From Azoarcus sp. DN11 (GTDB lineage: Bacteria; Pseudomonadota; Gammaproteobacteria; Burkholderiales; Rhodocyclaceae): a stretch of DNA of 64,000 nt. Both the position numbers and the translations under genes were made by a program. The DNA is taken from assembly GCF_003628555.1 (NCBI RefSeq), contig NZ_CP021731.1, forward strand, positions 682,001 to 746,000. Direction: 5' to 3'. Shown piece by piece: positions 38,999-48,320 of this stretch. The notes below the pieces were generated by a model. It saw only the letters and a list, made by a program, of their open reading frames with translations, was not told the origin of the DNA and did not search any database. The stretch's first letter is position 1. Each line of letters starts with the position of its first letter.

Positions 38999-39967
38999 AT
39001 GCAGAACGCAAGCACCCCCTCCCCACAGACCGGAATCAAGCAGCGCGGCGCCGACAAGACCGCGCGCATCCCGGTGAAGATCGTCCCGATCACACCCGCC
39101 GAGCAGCTGCGCAAGCCGGAATGGATCCGCGCGGCCTTCCGCGGTACGAAGAGCGTGCGCAGGCTCACCGGCACGCTGCGCGAGAACCGCCTGCACACCG
39201 TGTGCGAGGAAGCCAACTGCCCGAACCTGGGCGAATGCTTCAACCACGGCACGGCGACTTTCATGATCATGGGGGCGATCTGCACGCGGCGCTGCCCGTT
39301 CTGCGACGTCGGCCACGGCCGCCCGTTGCCGCTGGACCCGGAGGAGCCGAAGAACCTCGCGCAGACCGTCACGGGGATGCGCCTGAAGTACGTCGTGATC
39401 ACTTCGGTCGACCGCGACGACCTGCGCGACGGCGGCGCACAGCATTTCGCCGACTGCATCCGCGAGACGCGTGCCGCCAACCCCGGCATCACCGTCGAAG
39501 TGCTGACGCCGGACTTCCGTGGCCGCGTCGACCTCGCGCTCGACCTCCTTGCGGCCGAGCCGCCCGATGTCTTCAATCACAATATCGAGACCGTGCCGCG
39601 CCTGTACCGCGAAGTGCGCCCCGGTGCCGACTACGAACATTCGCTCGACCTGCTCGCGGCCTTCAAGGCCCGTCACCCCGAGGTCGCGACCAAGTCCGGC
39701 CTGATGCTGGGCGTTGGCGAGACGCGCGAGGAGATCGAGGCGACGCTCGCCGACCTGCGTGCCCACAACGTCGACATGGTGACGATCGGCCAGTACCTGC
39801 AGCCCAGCCTGCACCACCTGCCGGTGCGCCGCTACGTGACCCCGGCCGAATTCGACGAGCTGCGCGTGGCCGGCGAGAAGATGGGCTTCCGCCACGTCGC
39901 CGCCGGCCCGATGGTGCGCTCGTCCTACCACGCCGACCTGCAGGCGCGCGGCGTGATCGGAGGCTGA
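38999..39967 (+). CDS. lipA: Lipoyl synthase
   Basis: The 322-residue radical-SAM enzyme inserts two sulfur atoms into protein-bound octanoyl groups. Both cluster motifs are clear: the auxiliary-cluster [12 protein letters not shown], and the radical-[13 protein letters not shown]. The C-terminal [12 protein letters not shown] is also conserved. It would complete the lipoyl arm of GcvH encoded upstream, though the octanoyl transferase lipB is not in the window. folB follows after 5 bp. Confidence 0.96.
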   Translation: MQNASTPSPQTGIKQRGADKTARIPVKIVPITPAEQLRKPEWIRAAFRGTKSVRRLTGTLRENRLHTVCEEANCPNLGECFNHGTATFMIMGAICTRRCPFCDVGHGRPLPLDPEEPKNLAQTVTGMRLKYVVITSVDRDDLRDGGAQHFADCIRETRAANPGITVEVLTPDFRGRVDLALDLLAAEPPDVFNHNIETVPRLYREVRPGADYEHSLDLLAAFKARHPEVATKSGLMLGVGETREEIEATLADLRAHNVDMVTIGQYLQPSLHHLPVRRYVTPAEFDELRVAGEKMGFRHVAAGPMVRSSYHADLQARGVIGG

Positions 39968-39972
39968 CGGCG

Positions 39973-40404
39973 ATGAACGGAATCTGGAGCGTGAAGATCG
40001 AACGGCTCGAGACCCGTCTCGCGGTGGGTATCTACGAGGATGAGCAGGATCCGCAACCGGTGTGGGTTTCCGTGACGCTCACCGGTCTGGCACCGGCAGT
40101 TCCGGGCGATCTCGGCGACTGCCTCGACTACGAGCCGCTGTGCCGCTGGCTCGCGACCGAATGGCCGCGTTCCCCGCACACCCCGCTGCTGGAGACGCGC
40201 ATCAACGAGGTCTTCACCGTCGCCTTCGGCCTCGACCCGCGCGTGCAGGAGGTGTCGGTCGGCCTCTACAAGCAGCGCGTGAGCCGCTACGCGACGGCGG
40301 TCGGCATCGAACGCACCACGAGCCGCGGCGAACACGCCCGCATCACGCAGAACGCAGACGCACCCACCCGGAAGAGAGCCGAACATGTCGCAAGCATCGA
40401 ATGA
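39973..40404 (+). CDS. folB: Dihydroneopterin aldolase-like protein
   Basis: The 143-residue product matches FolB-type tunnelling-fold proteins: WSVKIERLETRLAVGIYEDE at the start, LDYEPLCRWLATEW in the middle and LLETRINEVFTVAF for the conserved Glu region. FolB splits 7,8-dihydroneopterin on the way to folate. The C-terminal 25 residues are an extra charged tail. It begins 5 bp after lipA, and its last 20 bp overlap the purU start, so the three genes are probably co-transcribed. Confidence 0.82.
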   Translation: MNGIWSVKIERLETRLAVGIYEDEQDPQPVWVSVTLTGLAPAVPGDLGDCLDYEPLCRWLATEWPRSPHTPLLETRINEVFTVAFGLDPRVQEVSVGLYKQRVSRYATAVGIERTTSRGEHARITQNADAPTRKRAEHVASIE

Positions 40405-41263
40405 CCCGGCGCGCTTCGCGCTGACCTTCGCCGCCGCGGGAGAGCGCGGCCAGACCGCCGCCGTGACCGCGCTGCTGGAAGCGCACGGTGCCTACATCGA
40501 GGAATTCACGGTCTTTGACGACGTCCTCAGCGGGCGTTTCTACCTGCGCACGACATTCCGCGTCATCGACGCGACGGATGCCGGGATCGCGGCGCTGCGC
40601 GGCGAATACGCCGCCTTGCGCGGCCGCTTCCAGGCGTCCGAAGGCGAGATCCACGACCTGCGGCGCCCGATGCGCGTGCTGCTGATGGTGTCGAAGGCCG
40701 ACCACTGCCTGCGCGACCTGCTCGACCAGTGGCGCCGCGGCGAACTGCCGATGGACATCGTCGGCGTGGCGTCGAACCACACCACGCTCGAACCGATCGT
40801 CACCGCCGAAGGGCTGCCTTTCCACCACCTGCCGATCACGGCGGACACCAAGCCGCAGCAGGAGGCGGCGCTGCGCGCGCTGATCGAATCGAGCGGCGCG
40901 GAACTGGTGGTGCTCGCGCGCTACATGCAGGTGCTGTCGGAAGAGATGTGCGAGCGCCTCGCCGGCCGCGTCATCAACATTCACCATTCCTTCCTGCCCG
41001 GCTTCAAGGGCGCGCGCCCCTACGAGCAGGCGCACGCCCGCGGCGTCAAGGTGATCGGCGCGACCGCGCATTTCGCCACCACCGACCTCGACGAAGGCCC
41101 GATCATCGAGCAGGCGGTCGAGCGCGTGGACCACGCCTTCACGCCCGACCAGCTCCTGAGCACCGGCCGCCACGTCGAATGCCTCGCGCTCGGCCGCGCG
41201 TTGCACTACGTGCTGCAGCATCGCGTGTTCATCAACGGCCTGCGCACCGTGGTGCTGCGCTAG
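40385..41263 (+). CDS. purU: Formyltetrahydrofolate deformylase
   Basis: The 292-residue enzyme hydrolyses 10-formyl-THF to formate and THF, balancing one-carbon pools when glycine cleavage runs. It has an N-terminal ACT domain (residues 1-85) and a formyltransferase-fold domain with INIHHSFLPGFKGARPY and GATAHFATTDLDEGPII, holding the catalytic Asn, His and Asp. The context of gcv genes and glyA fits its known role in avoiding methylene/formyl-THF excess. Confidence 0.94.
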   Translation: MSQASNDPARFALTFAAAGERGQTAAVTALLEAHGAYIEEFTVFDDVLSGRFYLRTTFRVIDATDAGIAALRGEYAALRGRFQASEGEIHDLRRPMRVLLMVSKADHCLRDLLDQWRRGELPMDIVGVASNHTTLEPIVTAEGLPFHHLPITADTKPQQEAALRALIESSGAELVVLARYMQVLSEEMCERLAGRVINIHHSFLPGFKGARPYEQAHARGVKVIGATAHFATTDLDEGPIIEQAVERVDHAFTPDQLLSTGRHVECLALGRALHYVLQHRVFINGLRTVVLR

Positions 41264-41268
41264 TCGTC

Positions 41269-42390
41269 ATGGCCAACCTGCGCTTCGACTTCCCCGCCAA
41301 TGCCACGGGCGCCGCGCCGCTGCATTTCAGCCGCCCGCGCCTGCGGCTGGTGGCCCACCGGCCGGAGGCCGTGCCCGCCGTGCTCGCGCGCGCCGACACG
41401 CTCGCGCGGGCGGGGGAGTGGGTCGCGGGCTTCGTGACCTATGAAGCGGGCGCGGCCTTCGATCCCGCGTTCCGCTTCCGTCCGCGCTCGTCGCTGCCGC
41501 TCGCGTGGTTCGGCGTGTTCGACGCGCCGGTCGCCGTGGACGAAGAAACGCGGCGCGGCGCAGTGGGTTGCGACGACTGGCAGCCGGGTGTCGAGCGCGG
41601 GCGCTACGACGCCGATATCGGCCGCATCCTGGATCACATCCGCGCCGGCGACGTGTATCAGATCAACCACACGATCCGTCTGCACGGCCGCTTCGACGGA
41701 GATCCCCGCGACCTTTACGCGCAACTGCGCGCCGGGCAACCGGACGGCTACTGCGCGCTGTTCGACCTCGGACGCCACCGCATCCTGTCGCTGTCGCCCG
41801 AACTCTTCTTCCGCCGCGACGGCGACCGCCTGACCTCCAAGCCGATGAAGGGCACGCTCGCGCGCGGGAGCACCCCCGAGCAGGACGCGCAGCAGGCCGA
41901 GGCGCTGGCCGCTTCCGAGAAGAACCGCGCCGAAAACCTCATGATCGTGGATCTCATCCGCAACGATATGTCCCGGGTCGCGCGCCCGCACAGCGTCGCC
42001 GTGCCCGAGCTCTTCTCCGTCGAAACCTATCCGACCGTGCATCAGATGACCTCGACGGTGTCGGCCGAACTGCGGCCCGACGCGGATCTCGCGGACATCT
42101 TCGCCGCGCTCTTCCCCTGTGGCTCGATCACCGGCGCGCCGAAGATCAAGGCGATGGAGATCATCGCCGGCCTCGAAGCCGAGCCGCGCGGCATCTACTG
42201 CGGGGCCATCGGCCTGCTGAAACCGGGCGGCGACGCGATCTTCAACGTCGCGATCCGTACGCTGGCGCTGGACGGCATGACCGGTCGCGCCGAATACGGC
42301 GTCGGCGGCGGCATCACGGCCGATTCGGTCGCGCACGACGAATACGAGGAAATGCGCGCGAAGGCCCGCATCCTGCGGTGCGCGGCATGA
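41269..42390 (+). CDS. pabB: Aminodeoxychorismate synthase component I
   Basis: The 373-residue protein has the chorismate-binding core of PabB: DVYQINHTIRLHG, FRRDGDRLTSKPMKGTLARG, KNRAENLMIVDLIRNDMSRV, FPCGSITGAPKIKAMEII and the final YGVGGGITADS. It makes 4-amino-4-deoxychorismate for folate with PabA. It is about 80 residues shorter than E. coli PabB, lacking much of the N-terminal subdomain, and no PabC domain is fused. It starts 5 bp after purU, linking folate synthesis to the one-carbon cluster. Confidence 0.88.
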   Translation: MANLRFDFPANATGAAPLHFSRPRLRLVAHRPEAVPAVLARADTLARAGEWVAGFVTYEAGAAFDPAFRFRPRSSLPLAWFGVFDAPVAVDEETRRGAVGCDDWQPGVERGRYDADIGRILDHIRAGDVYQINHTIRLHGRFDGDPRDLYAQLRAGQPDGYCALFDLGRHRILSLSPELFFRRDGDRLTSKPMKGTLARGSTPEQDAQQAEALAASEKNRAENLMIVDLIRNDMSRVARPHSVAVPELFSVETYPTVHQMTSTVSAELRPDADLADIFAALFPCGSITGAPKIKAMEIIAGLEAEPRGIYCGAIGLLKPGGDAIFNVAIRTLALDGMTGRAEYGVGGGITADSVAHDEYEEMRAKARILRCAA

Positions 42391-42595
42391 AGTGGGAGCG
42401 GGGGCGGCGGGTTGGGCGGGGCGACATGCCGCTGCCGGCTCAAATCTGCAAAAACCTGTCGCTTACCGAACATCGTTCAGCCGCGTACAACCGTAAATTC
42501 GAGAACGGCGATTGATTGATGGTCGGACTGCGCACCCCCGAAGTATCAATTCATAACGACAACCAGCCACGCGCACAAAAGGGCAGGGCAGCTAC

Positions 42596-45500
42596 ATGAA
42601 ACCGATCAAGAGCATCCTCGTCGCCAACCGTGGCGAGATCGCGATCCGCGTGTTCCGCGCCGCGAGCGAGCTGGGTATCCGCACGGTGGCGATCTACGCG
42701 AATGAAGACCGCTTCGCGCTGCACCGCTTCAAGGCCGACGAATCCTACCTCGTGGGCAACGGCCAGAAGCCGATCGCCGCCTACCTCGACATCGCCGACA
42801 TCATCCGCGTCGCGAAGGACGCGCAGGTCGACGCGATCCACCCCGGCTACGGTTTCCTCTCCGAGAACCCCGAGTTCGCCGAAGCCTGCGCCGCGGCCGG
42901 CATCGCCTTCATCGGCCCGCAGCCGCAGGTGATGCGCGACCTGGGCAACAAGGTCGCCGCGCGCAACCTCGCCGTTGCCGCGGGCGTGCCCGTCGTGCCC
43001 GCCACCGGGGCGCTACCGCGCGATCTCGACGAGATCAAACGCCTCGCGCGCGAAGTCGGCTACCCGCTGATGCTCAAGGCGAGCTGGGGCGGGGGCGGCC
43101 GAGGCATGCGCGCGATCGAGACCGAGGATGAACTGCCGGGTCTGTTGGACGTTGCCCGCCGTGAAGCGCTCGCCGCCTTCGGCAACGACGAGGTCTACCT
43201 GGAAAAACTGGTCCGCCGCGCGCGCCACGTCGAAGTGCAGGTGCTGGGCGACACGCACGGCAAGCTCGTGCACCTCTTCGAACGCGACTGCTCCGTGCAG
43301 CGGCGCAACCAGAAGGTGGTCGAACGCGCCCCCGCGCCGTACCTCGACGAAGCGCGCCGCACGGAGTTGTGCGATGCCGCGCTGAAGCTGTGCCGCGCCG
43401 CGCAGTACACCCACGCCGGCACCGTCGAATTCCTGATGGACGCCGACACGGGCGCCTTCTATTTCATCGAAGTGAATCCGCGCATTCAGGTCGAACACAC
43501 CGTCACCGAGCAGGTCACCGGCGTCGACATCGTCAAGGCGCAGATCCGCATCACCGAAGGGGCAAAGATCGGCGAGGGCGAATCCTACGTGCCCGCGCAG
43601 GCAGACATCCGCCTCAACGGCCACGCGCTGCAATGCCGCGTCACCACCGAAGATCCCGAGAACAGCTTCACCCCCGACTACGGCCGCATCACCGCCTACC
43701 GCAGCGCCGCCGGCTTCGGCCTGCGCCTCGACGGCGGCACCGCGTATACGGGCGCGGTCATCACCCCTTTCTACGATTCGCTGCTCGTGAAGGTCACCGC
43801 CTGGGGCCACAGCCCGGACGAAGCCATCTCCCGCATGGACCGTGGCCTGCGCGAATTCCGCATCCGCGGCGTCTCGTCGAACCTGCAGTTCCTCGGAAAC
43901 GTCATCGCGCATCCGCTCTTCAAGTCGGGCGAATGCACGACGCGCTTCATCGACACCACGCCCGAGCTCTTCCGTTTCGAGAAGCGCCAGGACCGCGCAA
44001 CGAAGCTCCTGAAGTTCCTCGGCGAAGTCAGCGTCAACGGCAACCCCGAAATGGCCGGCCGCCAGGCGCCCAGGCTCCCGCTCGCCAAACCGATCAAGCC
44101 GTCGGTCGATCTCGCCGCGGCGGCGCCCGCGGGCACGCGCGACCGCCTGAAGGAGCTCGGCCCGCAGCGCTTTGCCGAGTGGATGAAGAACGAACAGCGC
44201 GTGCTGCTCACCGACACCACGATGCGCGACGCGCACCAGTCGCTCTTCGCCACCCGCATGCGCACGCGCGACATGCTCGAGATCGCGCCGCACTACGCGC
44301 GCCTCGTGCCCGAACTCTTCTCGCTCGAATGCTGGGGCGGCGCGACCTTCGACGTCGCGTTGCGCTTTCTCAAGGAAGACCCGTGGGAGCGCCTCCGCCG
44401 CCTGCGCACGGCGGTCCCCAACGTGCTGTTCCAGATGCTGCTGCGCGCCTCCAACGCGGTCGGCTACACCAACTATTCCGACAACGTCGTGCGCTATTTC
44501 GTGCAGCAGGCCGCGAAGGAGGGCATCGACGTGTTCCGCGTGTTCGATTCGCTCAACTGGATCGACAACATGCGCGTCGCGATGGACGCCGTGAATGAAG
44601 CGGGCGCGCTGTGTGAAGGCACGATCTGCTACACCGGCGACCTCTTCGACACGAGCCGCCCGAAGTACAACCTGAAGTACTACGTGGACCTTGCCAAGCA
44701 GCTCGAAAAGGCCGGCGCGCACATCCTCGGCATCAAGGACATGGCCGGCGTGTGCAAGCCGCGCGCGGCACGGGCGTTGGTGAAGGCGCTGAAGGAAGAA
44801 GTCGGCCTCCCCATCCACTTCCACACCCACGACACCTCCGGCATTGCCGCCGCGAGCGTGCTCGCCGCGATCGAAGCGGGCGTGGACGCAGTCGACGGCG
44901 CGATGGACGCGATGAGCGGCCTCACCTCGCAGCCCAACCTCAGCTCGATCGCCGCCGCGCTTGCCGGATCCGAGCGCGACAGCGGGCTCGATCTGGACGC
45001 GATGCAGTCGCTGTCGCACTACTGGGAAGGCGTGCGCCGCGCCTACGCGCCCTTCGAAGCCGACATCCGCTGCGGCACCTCCGACGTGTACAAGCACGAG
45101 ATGCCCGGCGGGCAATACACGAATCTCCGCGAGCAGGCCCGCGCGATGGGCCTCGAACACCGCTGGCCGGAAGTGTCACAGGCCTACGCGGACGTGAACC
45201 AGCTCTTCGGCGACATCGTGAAAGTCACCCCCACGTCGAAGGTCGTCGGCGACATGGCGCTCTTCATGGTCGCCAACGACCTCACGCCCGCCGAAGTGCG
45301 CGATCCGGCGAAGGAAATCGCCTTCCCCGAATCGGTGATCTCGCTCTTCAAGGGCGAACTGGGCTTCCCGCCCGACGGTTTCCCGAAGGATCTCGAACGC
45401 AAGGTGCTGAAAGGCGCCGCGCCGCTGCCGGGCCGCGCTGGCGACTTCCTGCCCGAAGTCGACCTCGACGCCGCGCGCGCCGAAGCCCAAACCGCCGCCG

Positions 45501-46045
45501 GACGGCAGATCTCCGACACCGACCTCGCGTCCTGGCTGATGTACCCCAAGGTCTTCAAGGACTACGCCGCGCACCACGCGCGCTTCGGCGACGTGTCGCT
45601 GCTACCGACGCCGGTGTTCTTCTACGGCCTCAAGGACCGCGAGGAGATCAGCGTCGACATCGAGCGCGGCAAGAGCCTCGTCGTGCGCCAGACCGGCAGC
45701 AGCGACACGCCGGACGAGGAGGGCCGCGTGAAGGTCTTCTTCGAACTCAACGGCCAGCCGCGCCTGCAGCGCATCCCCAAGGCCGGCGCCGCGCCCACCG
45801 GCCGCCGCCATCCGAAGATCGACGAGGCCAACCCGAACCACATCGGCGCGCCAATGCCCGGTGCGGTCGTGACGGTCGCCGTGCATGCCGGCCAGAAGAT
45901 CGCCAAGGGCACGCCGCTGGTGTCCATCGAGGCGATGAAGATGGAAACCGCGCTCACCGCCGAGCGCGACGCGGTCGTGAAGGCGGTGTTCGTGAAACCC
46001 GGCGACAAGGTCGCGGCGAAGGATCTGCTGGTCGAGCTGCAATAA
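42596..46045 (+). CDS. pyc: Pyruvate carboxylase
   Basis: The 1149-residue single-chain enzyme carboxylates pyruvate to oxaloacetate. It has a biotin-carboxylase domain (residues 1-450, starting ILVANRGEIAIRVFRAASEL, with the ATP-grasp GGGGRGMR), a carboxyltransferase domain (about 530-820, TDTTMRDAHQSLFATRMR), an allosteric/tetramer region, and a C-terminal carrier domain with biotin Lys1115 in EAMKMETA. Following sdaA and the gcv genes, it could feed serine- and glycine-derived pyruvate into the TCA cycle. A strong terminator follows. It has 205 bp of non-coding DNA upstream, so it probably has its own promoter. Confidence 0.96.
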   Translation: MKPIKSILVANRGEIAIRVFRAASELGIRTVAIYANEDRFALHRFKADESYLVGNGQKPIAAYLDIADIIRVAKDAQVDAIHPGYGFLSENPEFAEACAAAGIAFIGPQPQVMRDLGNKVAARNLAVAAGVPVVPATGALPRDLDEIKRLAREVGYPLMLKASWGGGGRGMRAIETEDELPGLLDVARREALAAFGNDEVYLEKLVRRARHVEVQVLGDTHGKLVHLFERDCSVQRRNQKVVERAPAPYLDEARRTELCDAALKLCRAAQYTHAGTVEFLMDADTGAFYFIEVNPRIQVEHTVTEQVTGVDIVKAQIRITEGAKIGEGESYVPAQADIRLNGHALQCRVTTEDPENSFTPDYGRITAYRSAAGFGLRLDGGTAYTGAVITPFYDSLLVKVTAWGHSPDEAISRMDRGLREFRIRGVSSNLQFLGNVIAHPLFKSGECTTRFIDTTPELFRFEKRQDRATKLLKFLGEVSVNGNPEMAGRQAPRLPLAKPIKPSVDLAAAAPAGTRDRLKELGPQRFAEWMKNEQRVLLTDTTMRDAHQSLFATRMRTRDMLEIAPHYARLVPELFSLECWGGATFDVALRFLKEDPWERLRRLRTAVPNVLFQMLLRASNAVGYTNYSDNVVRYFVQQAAKEGIDVFRVFDSLNWIDNMRVAMDAVNEAGALCEGTICYTGDLFDTSRPKYNLKYYVDLAKQLEKAGAHILGIKDMAGVCKPRAARALVKALKEEVGLPIHFHTHDTSGIAAASVLAAIEAGVDAVDGAMDAMSGLTSQPNLSSIAAALAGSERDSGLDLDAMQSLSHYWEGVRRAYAPFEADIRCGTSDVYKHEMPGGQYTNLREQARAMGLEHRWPEVSQAYADVNQLFGDIVKVTPTSKVVGDMALFMVANDLTPAEVRDPAKEIAFPESVISLFKGELGFPPDGFPKDLERKVLKGAAPLPGRAGDFLPEVDLDAARAEAQTAAGRQISDTDLASWLMYPKVFKDYAAHHARFGDVSLLPTPVFFYGLKDREEISVDIERGKSLVVRQTGSSDTPDEEGRVKVFFELNGQPRLQRIPKAGAAPTGRRHPKIDEANPNHIGAPMPGAVVTVAVHAGQKIAKGTPLVSIEAMKMETALTAERDAVVKAVFVKPGDKVAAKDLLVELQ

Positions 46046-46091
46046 GCACGACCCGCGCACAGCGTTCTCCCCTCCTCTCCAGAGGGCCTGC

Positions 46092-46125
46092 CGGCCCGGG
46101 GCTTCGTGTCCCGGGCCGTTTTTTT
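46092..46125 (+). terminator. Intrinsic terminator after pyc
   Basis: A perfect 9-bp stem (CGGCCCGGG / CCCGGGCCG) with a 9-nt loop is followed by TTTTTTT. This is a textbook rho-independent terminator. Confidence 0.92.
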
Positions 46126-46153
46126 CAGCGATCCGATTCGGGCGCCCGAAGAC

Positions 46154-46549
46154 TCATTGGCAGACTGCGTTGCGCAGACGGATCGTGCCTGCGCTGCGGT
46201 AGGTCCGTGCGACGGTGCCGCCGACCTTGACGCGCTGGCCCTTCTTCATCTGCAGCAGGTCGCCGCAGCCGTGCGAGCCCGCGAGCAGCACGGTGACGCC
46301 GAGGCCGTCCTCGGCGATGAGCTCGAATTCGTCCTTGCCGTAGACCTGCTTGACGCTGCCCGATGCGACGAAGGGCTTGTCGAGACAGGCCTTCTCGGCG
46401 GCATCGTCGAGGAAGTAGGCGGTGTTCGTGCGGTCGCGGTTCAGTTCGTCGAATCCCGCCTTGGAGCAGGTGATCGCGGCGCTGGCCGCGCCGGACAGCA
46501 GCAGGCCGGCGACGGCGGCGGCGAGTTGGCGGAATGCGATGTGCAGCAT
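46154..46549 (-). CDS. Small periplasmic protein, OB-fold-like
   Basis: The 131-residue product starts with a signal peptide (cut after ASA, about residue 24). The mature part has Cys28, Cys54, Cys94 and a C-terminal Cys, which could form disulfides, and a beta-rich region (FVASGSVKQVYGKDEFELIA, then QRVKVGGTVARTYRSAG) resembling an OB fold of the tRNA_anti-like type. I do not recognise a function. It is the last gene of the minus-strand cytochrome operon, 46 bp after the 12-haem gene. The start at 46549 is preferred to an earlier ATG because it gives a proper signal peptide. Confidence 0.65.
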   Translation of the reverse strand: MLHIAFRQLAAAVAGLLLSGAASAAITCSKAGFDELNRDRTNTAYFLDDAAEKACLDKPFVASGSVKQVYGKDEFELIAEDGLGVTVLLAGSHGCGDLLQMKKGQRVKVGGTVARTYRSAGTIRLRNAVCQ

Positions 46550-46595
46550 GACTTCATCCTTCACGGGAAAATCCGGGCGTCGATAACCCCGCCGT

Positions 46596-48320
46596 TCAAT
46601 ACGTCTCGGGGTTGTGATTGTCATTGTGGCAGCTCATGTAGCAGCGGCCGTGGCCGGCCGAGGTGCGCTCCCATTTCAGCAGGCCCGACGAATTGGGTTT
46701 CACGATCGAGATGTCCCAGTTGATCAGGCGGCTGTTGTTCGTCACGTTGCCCTGGGTCGAGGAAATGCCGTGCGGGTCGTGGCAGGCGCTGCAGGGCGTG
46801 CGGATGCTCACGACGTGCTTGCGGTGCACGGTGCTCGACACGCTGGTGCTCGAGTTGAGCAGGGTGTTGCGGTCGTGGCACTTGTAGCACAGCGCGTAGG
46901 CGCTGGCGCTTTCGGTCGTGAAGTCGGCGGTCAGGTACTGGCGTTCGAGCAGCGGAGCGAACTTCGAGCCGTGCGGGCCGTTCGGGCCGACGCCGCCCGC
47001 GCCGGGGCCGGCGTCGTTGTTGTGGCAATCGCTGCACTTGATGATGCTGGCCGTGGTCCACGGCGCCATCAGGTCGGGGACGCTGGTGCCCTTGCCCGCG
47101 CCGGCGACCGGGTGATACGACGGGTTCGACGTGCTGAATTCGAGCCGTGTGTTGGTCTGGACGATCTGGCGGGCGATACGCGCCGCAGGCTTGCCGGGGC
47201 TGTCGGCATGGCAGCGGAAGCATAGCTGGTATTCCGCGGTGGCGGGTTCGACCGCGGTGCCGCCGCTCGTGACCCCGCGCACGGCGGTGAGGGAGCCGGG
47301 CAGGGCGCCGGCCGAGCCCGATTTCGCCGCGTGGGGGTTGTGGCAGTCGGCGCATTCGACGTGGCGGGTCTGCGACACCGTCGGTTCGGCGGCGTCGTGG
47401 ACGCCGGTGGTCGTTGCGACCGGGTGGATCGAGGTCTTGGTGAACTCCGACTTGATGTTTTTCGCCGCGACGTTGCCGTTATGGCAATTGGTGCAGTTGT
47501 CCTCCTCCTTCGCGTAATTGAGCAGCCACTTGCGGCCGCCGGCCGAGTGCGGGCGGTGGCAGTTCTCGCAGCCGTTGGCGGCGACGGTGGTGCCGCTGGT
47601 GTGCGGCCACGGGCTGGCGCCGACGCCGTTCCAGGTCGCCGTCGACAGCTTGTGGCTGCTGGCGCTCCACTGCGCCGGCTGGTGGCAGGTCTGGCACAGC
47701 GCGGAGGCCGCGTTCGGCATCACGAGGAACTTGCCGTTGCTGTCGTCGTGGGCGTCGTGGCAGGACGTGCATTGCAGCTTGCCGCTCGCGTCGAGGCGCA
47801 CCTTGCCGGTCAGCGTCGCCGGGTCGGCGAGTTCGCCGCGGGTGGTGGCCAGCGCCGCGTTGTACAGGATCGACACCGGGTGGTCGTCGGACAGGTCGGT
47901 GCCGAGGTTGCTGCGCCCGGCGGGCATCGTCGTCACGCCGCCCGCCATCGCCGTGACCTGGCTGAGGCTGAGGAGGTCGCCGAGGGCGATGGTGCCGTCG
48001 TGACAGGAGAGGCAGTCGAGCGAGGCGCCGTCCGGCTGGCCCGGGGCGGCCTTGGCGGTGGAGCTCGTGTAGGGGGTGTAGCCGCCGGTGCGCGCACGGC
48101 GGTTCCACAGCGGTTCGCTCGGCGAGGCGTTGTGGGAGATGTGGCAGAAGACGCACACCTGTGTCTCGCTCGCCGCCTTGACCGTTCCTGGCCCGCTCAC
48201 CGACAGGTTGTGCCGGCTCGAGACGATGCCGGCGCCGGCGGGGAGGGCGGCGAGGAGCAGCGTCGCGGCGAGCGCGATCGCCACCGGCAATCCGGCGAGG
48301 GAGCGGGTCACGGCGATCAT
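46596..48320 (-). CDS. Twelve-haem secreted cytochrome c
   Basis: The 574-residue product has a signal peptide (cut after AGA, about residue 30) and twelve haem sites: eleven CXXCH (CVFCH, CLSCH, CTSCH, CQTCH, CENCH, CTNCH, CADCH, CFRCH, CSDCH, CYKCH, CSACH) and a last CX3CH, CYMSCH, near the C-terminus. The first four haems with CLSCHDGTIA and SNLGTDLSDDHP match the tetrahaem cytochrome encoded 4.3 kb upstream in the same operon, so an ancestral domain was duplicated and extended. No lipobox is present, so it is periplasmic or released rather than lipid-anchored. It overlaps the NHL-lipoprotein stop by 4 bp. Probable electron carrier with the adjacent barrel; partner and acceptor unknown. 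Confidence 0.85.
   Translation of the reverse strand: MIAVTRSLAGLPVAIALAATLLLAALPAGAGIVSSRHNLSVSGPGTVKAASETQVCVFCHISHNASPSEPLWNRRARTGGYTPYTSSTAKAAPGQPDGASLDCLSCHDGTIALGDLLSLSQVTAMAGGVTTMPAGRSNLGTDLSDDHPVSILYNAALATTRGELADPATLTGKVRLDASGKLQCTSCHDAHDDSNGKFLVMPNAASALCQTCHQPAQWSASSHKLSTATWNGVGASPWPHTSGTTVAANGCENCHRPHSAGGRKWLLNYAKEEDNCTNCHNGNVAAKNIKSEFTKTSIHPVATTTGVHDAAEPTVSQTRHVECADCHNPHAAKSGSAGALPGSLTAVRGVTSGGTAVEPATAEYQLCFRCHADSPGKPAARIARQIVQTNTRLEFSTSNPSYHPVAGAGKGTSVPDLMAPWTTASIIKCSDCHNNDAGPGAGGVGPNGPHGSKFAPLLERQYLTADFTTESASAYALCYKCHDRNTLLNSSTSVSSTVHRKHVVSIRTPCSACHDPHGISSTQGNVTNNSRLINWDISIVKPNSSGLLKWERTSAGHGRCYMSCHNDNHNPETY

Noticed and set aside
46973..46992. GTTCGGGC word resembling the dispersed repeat
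   Set aside because: It lies inside the 12-haem coding sequence and lacks the inverted arm.
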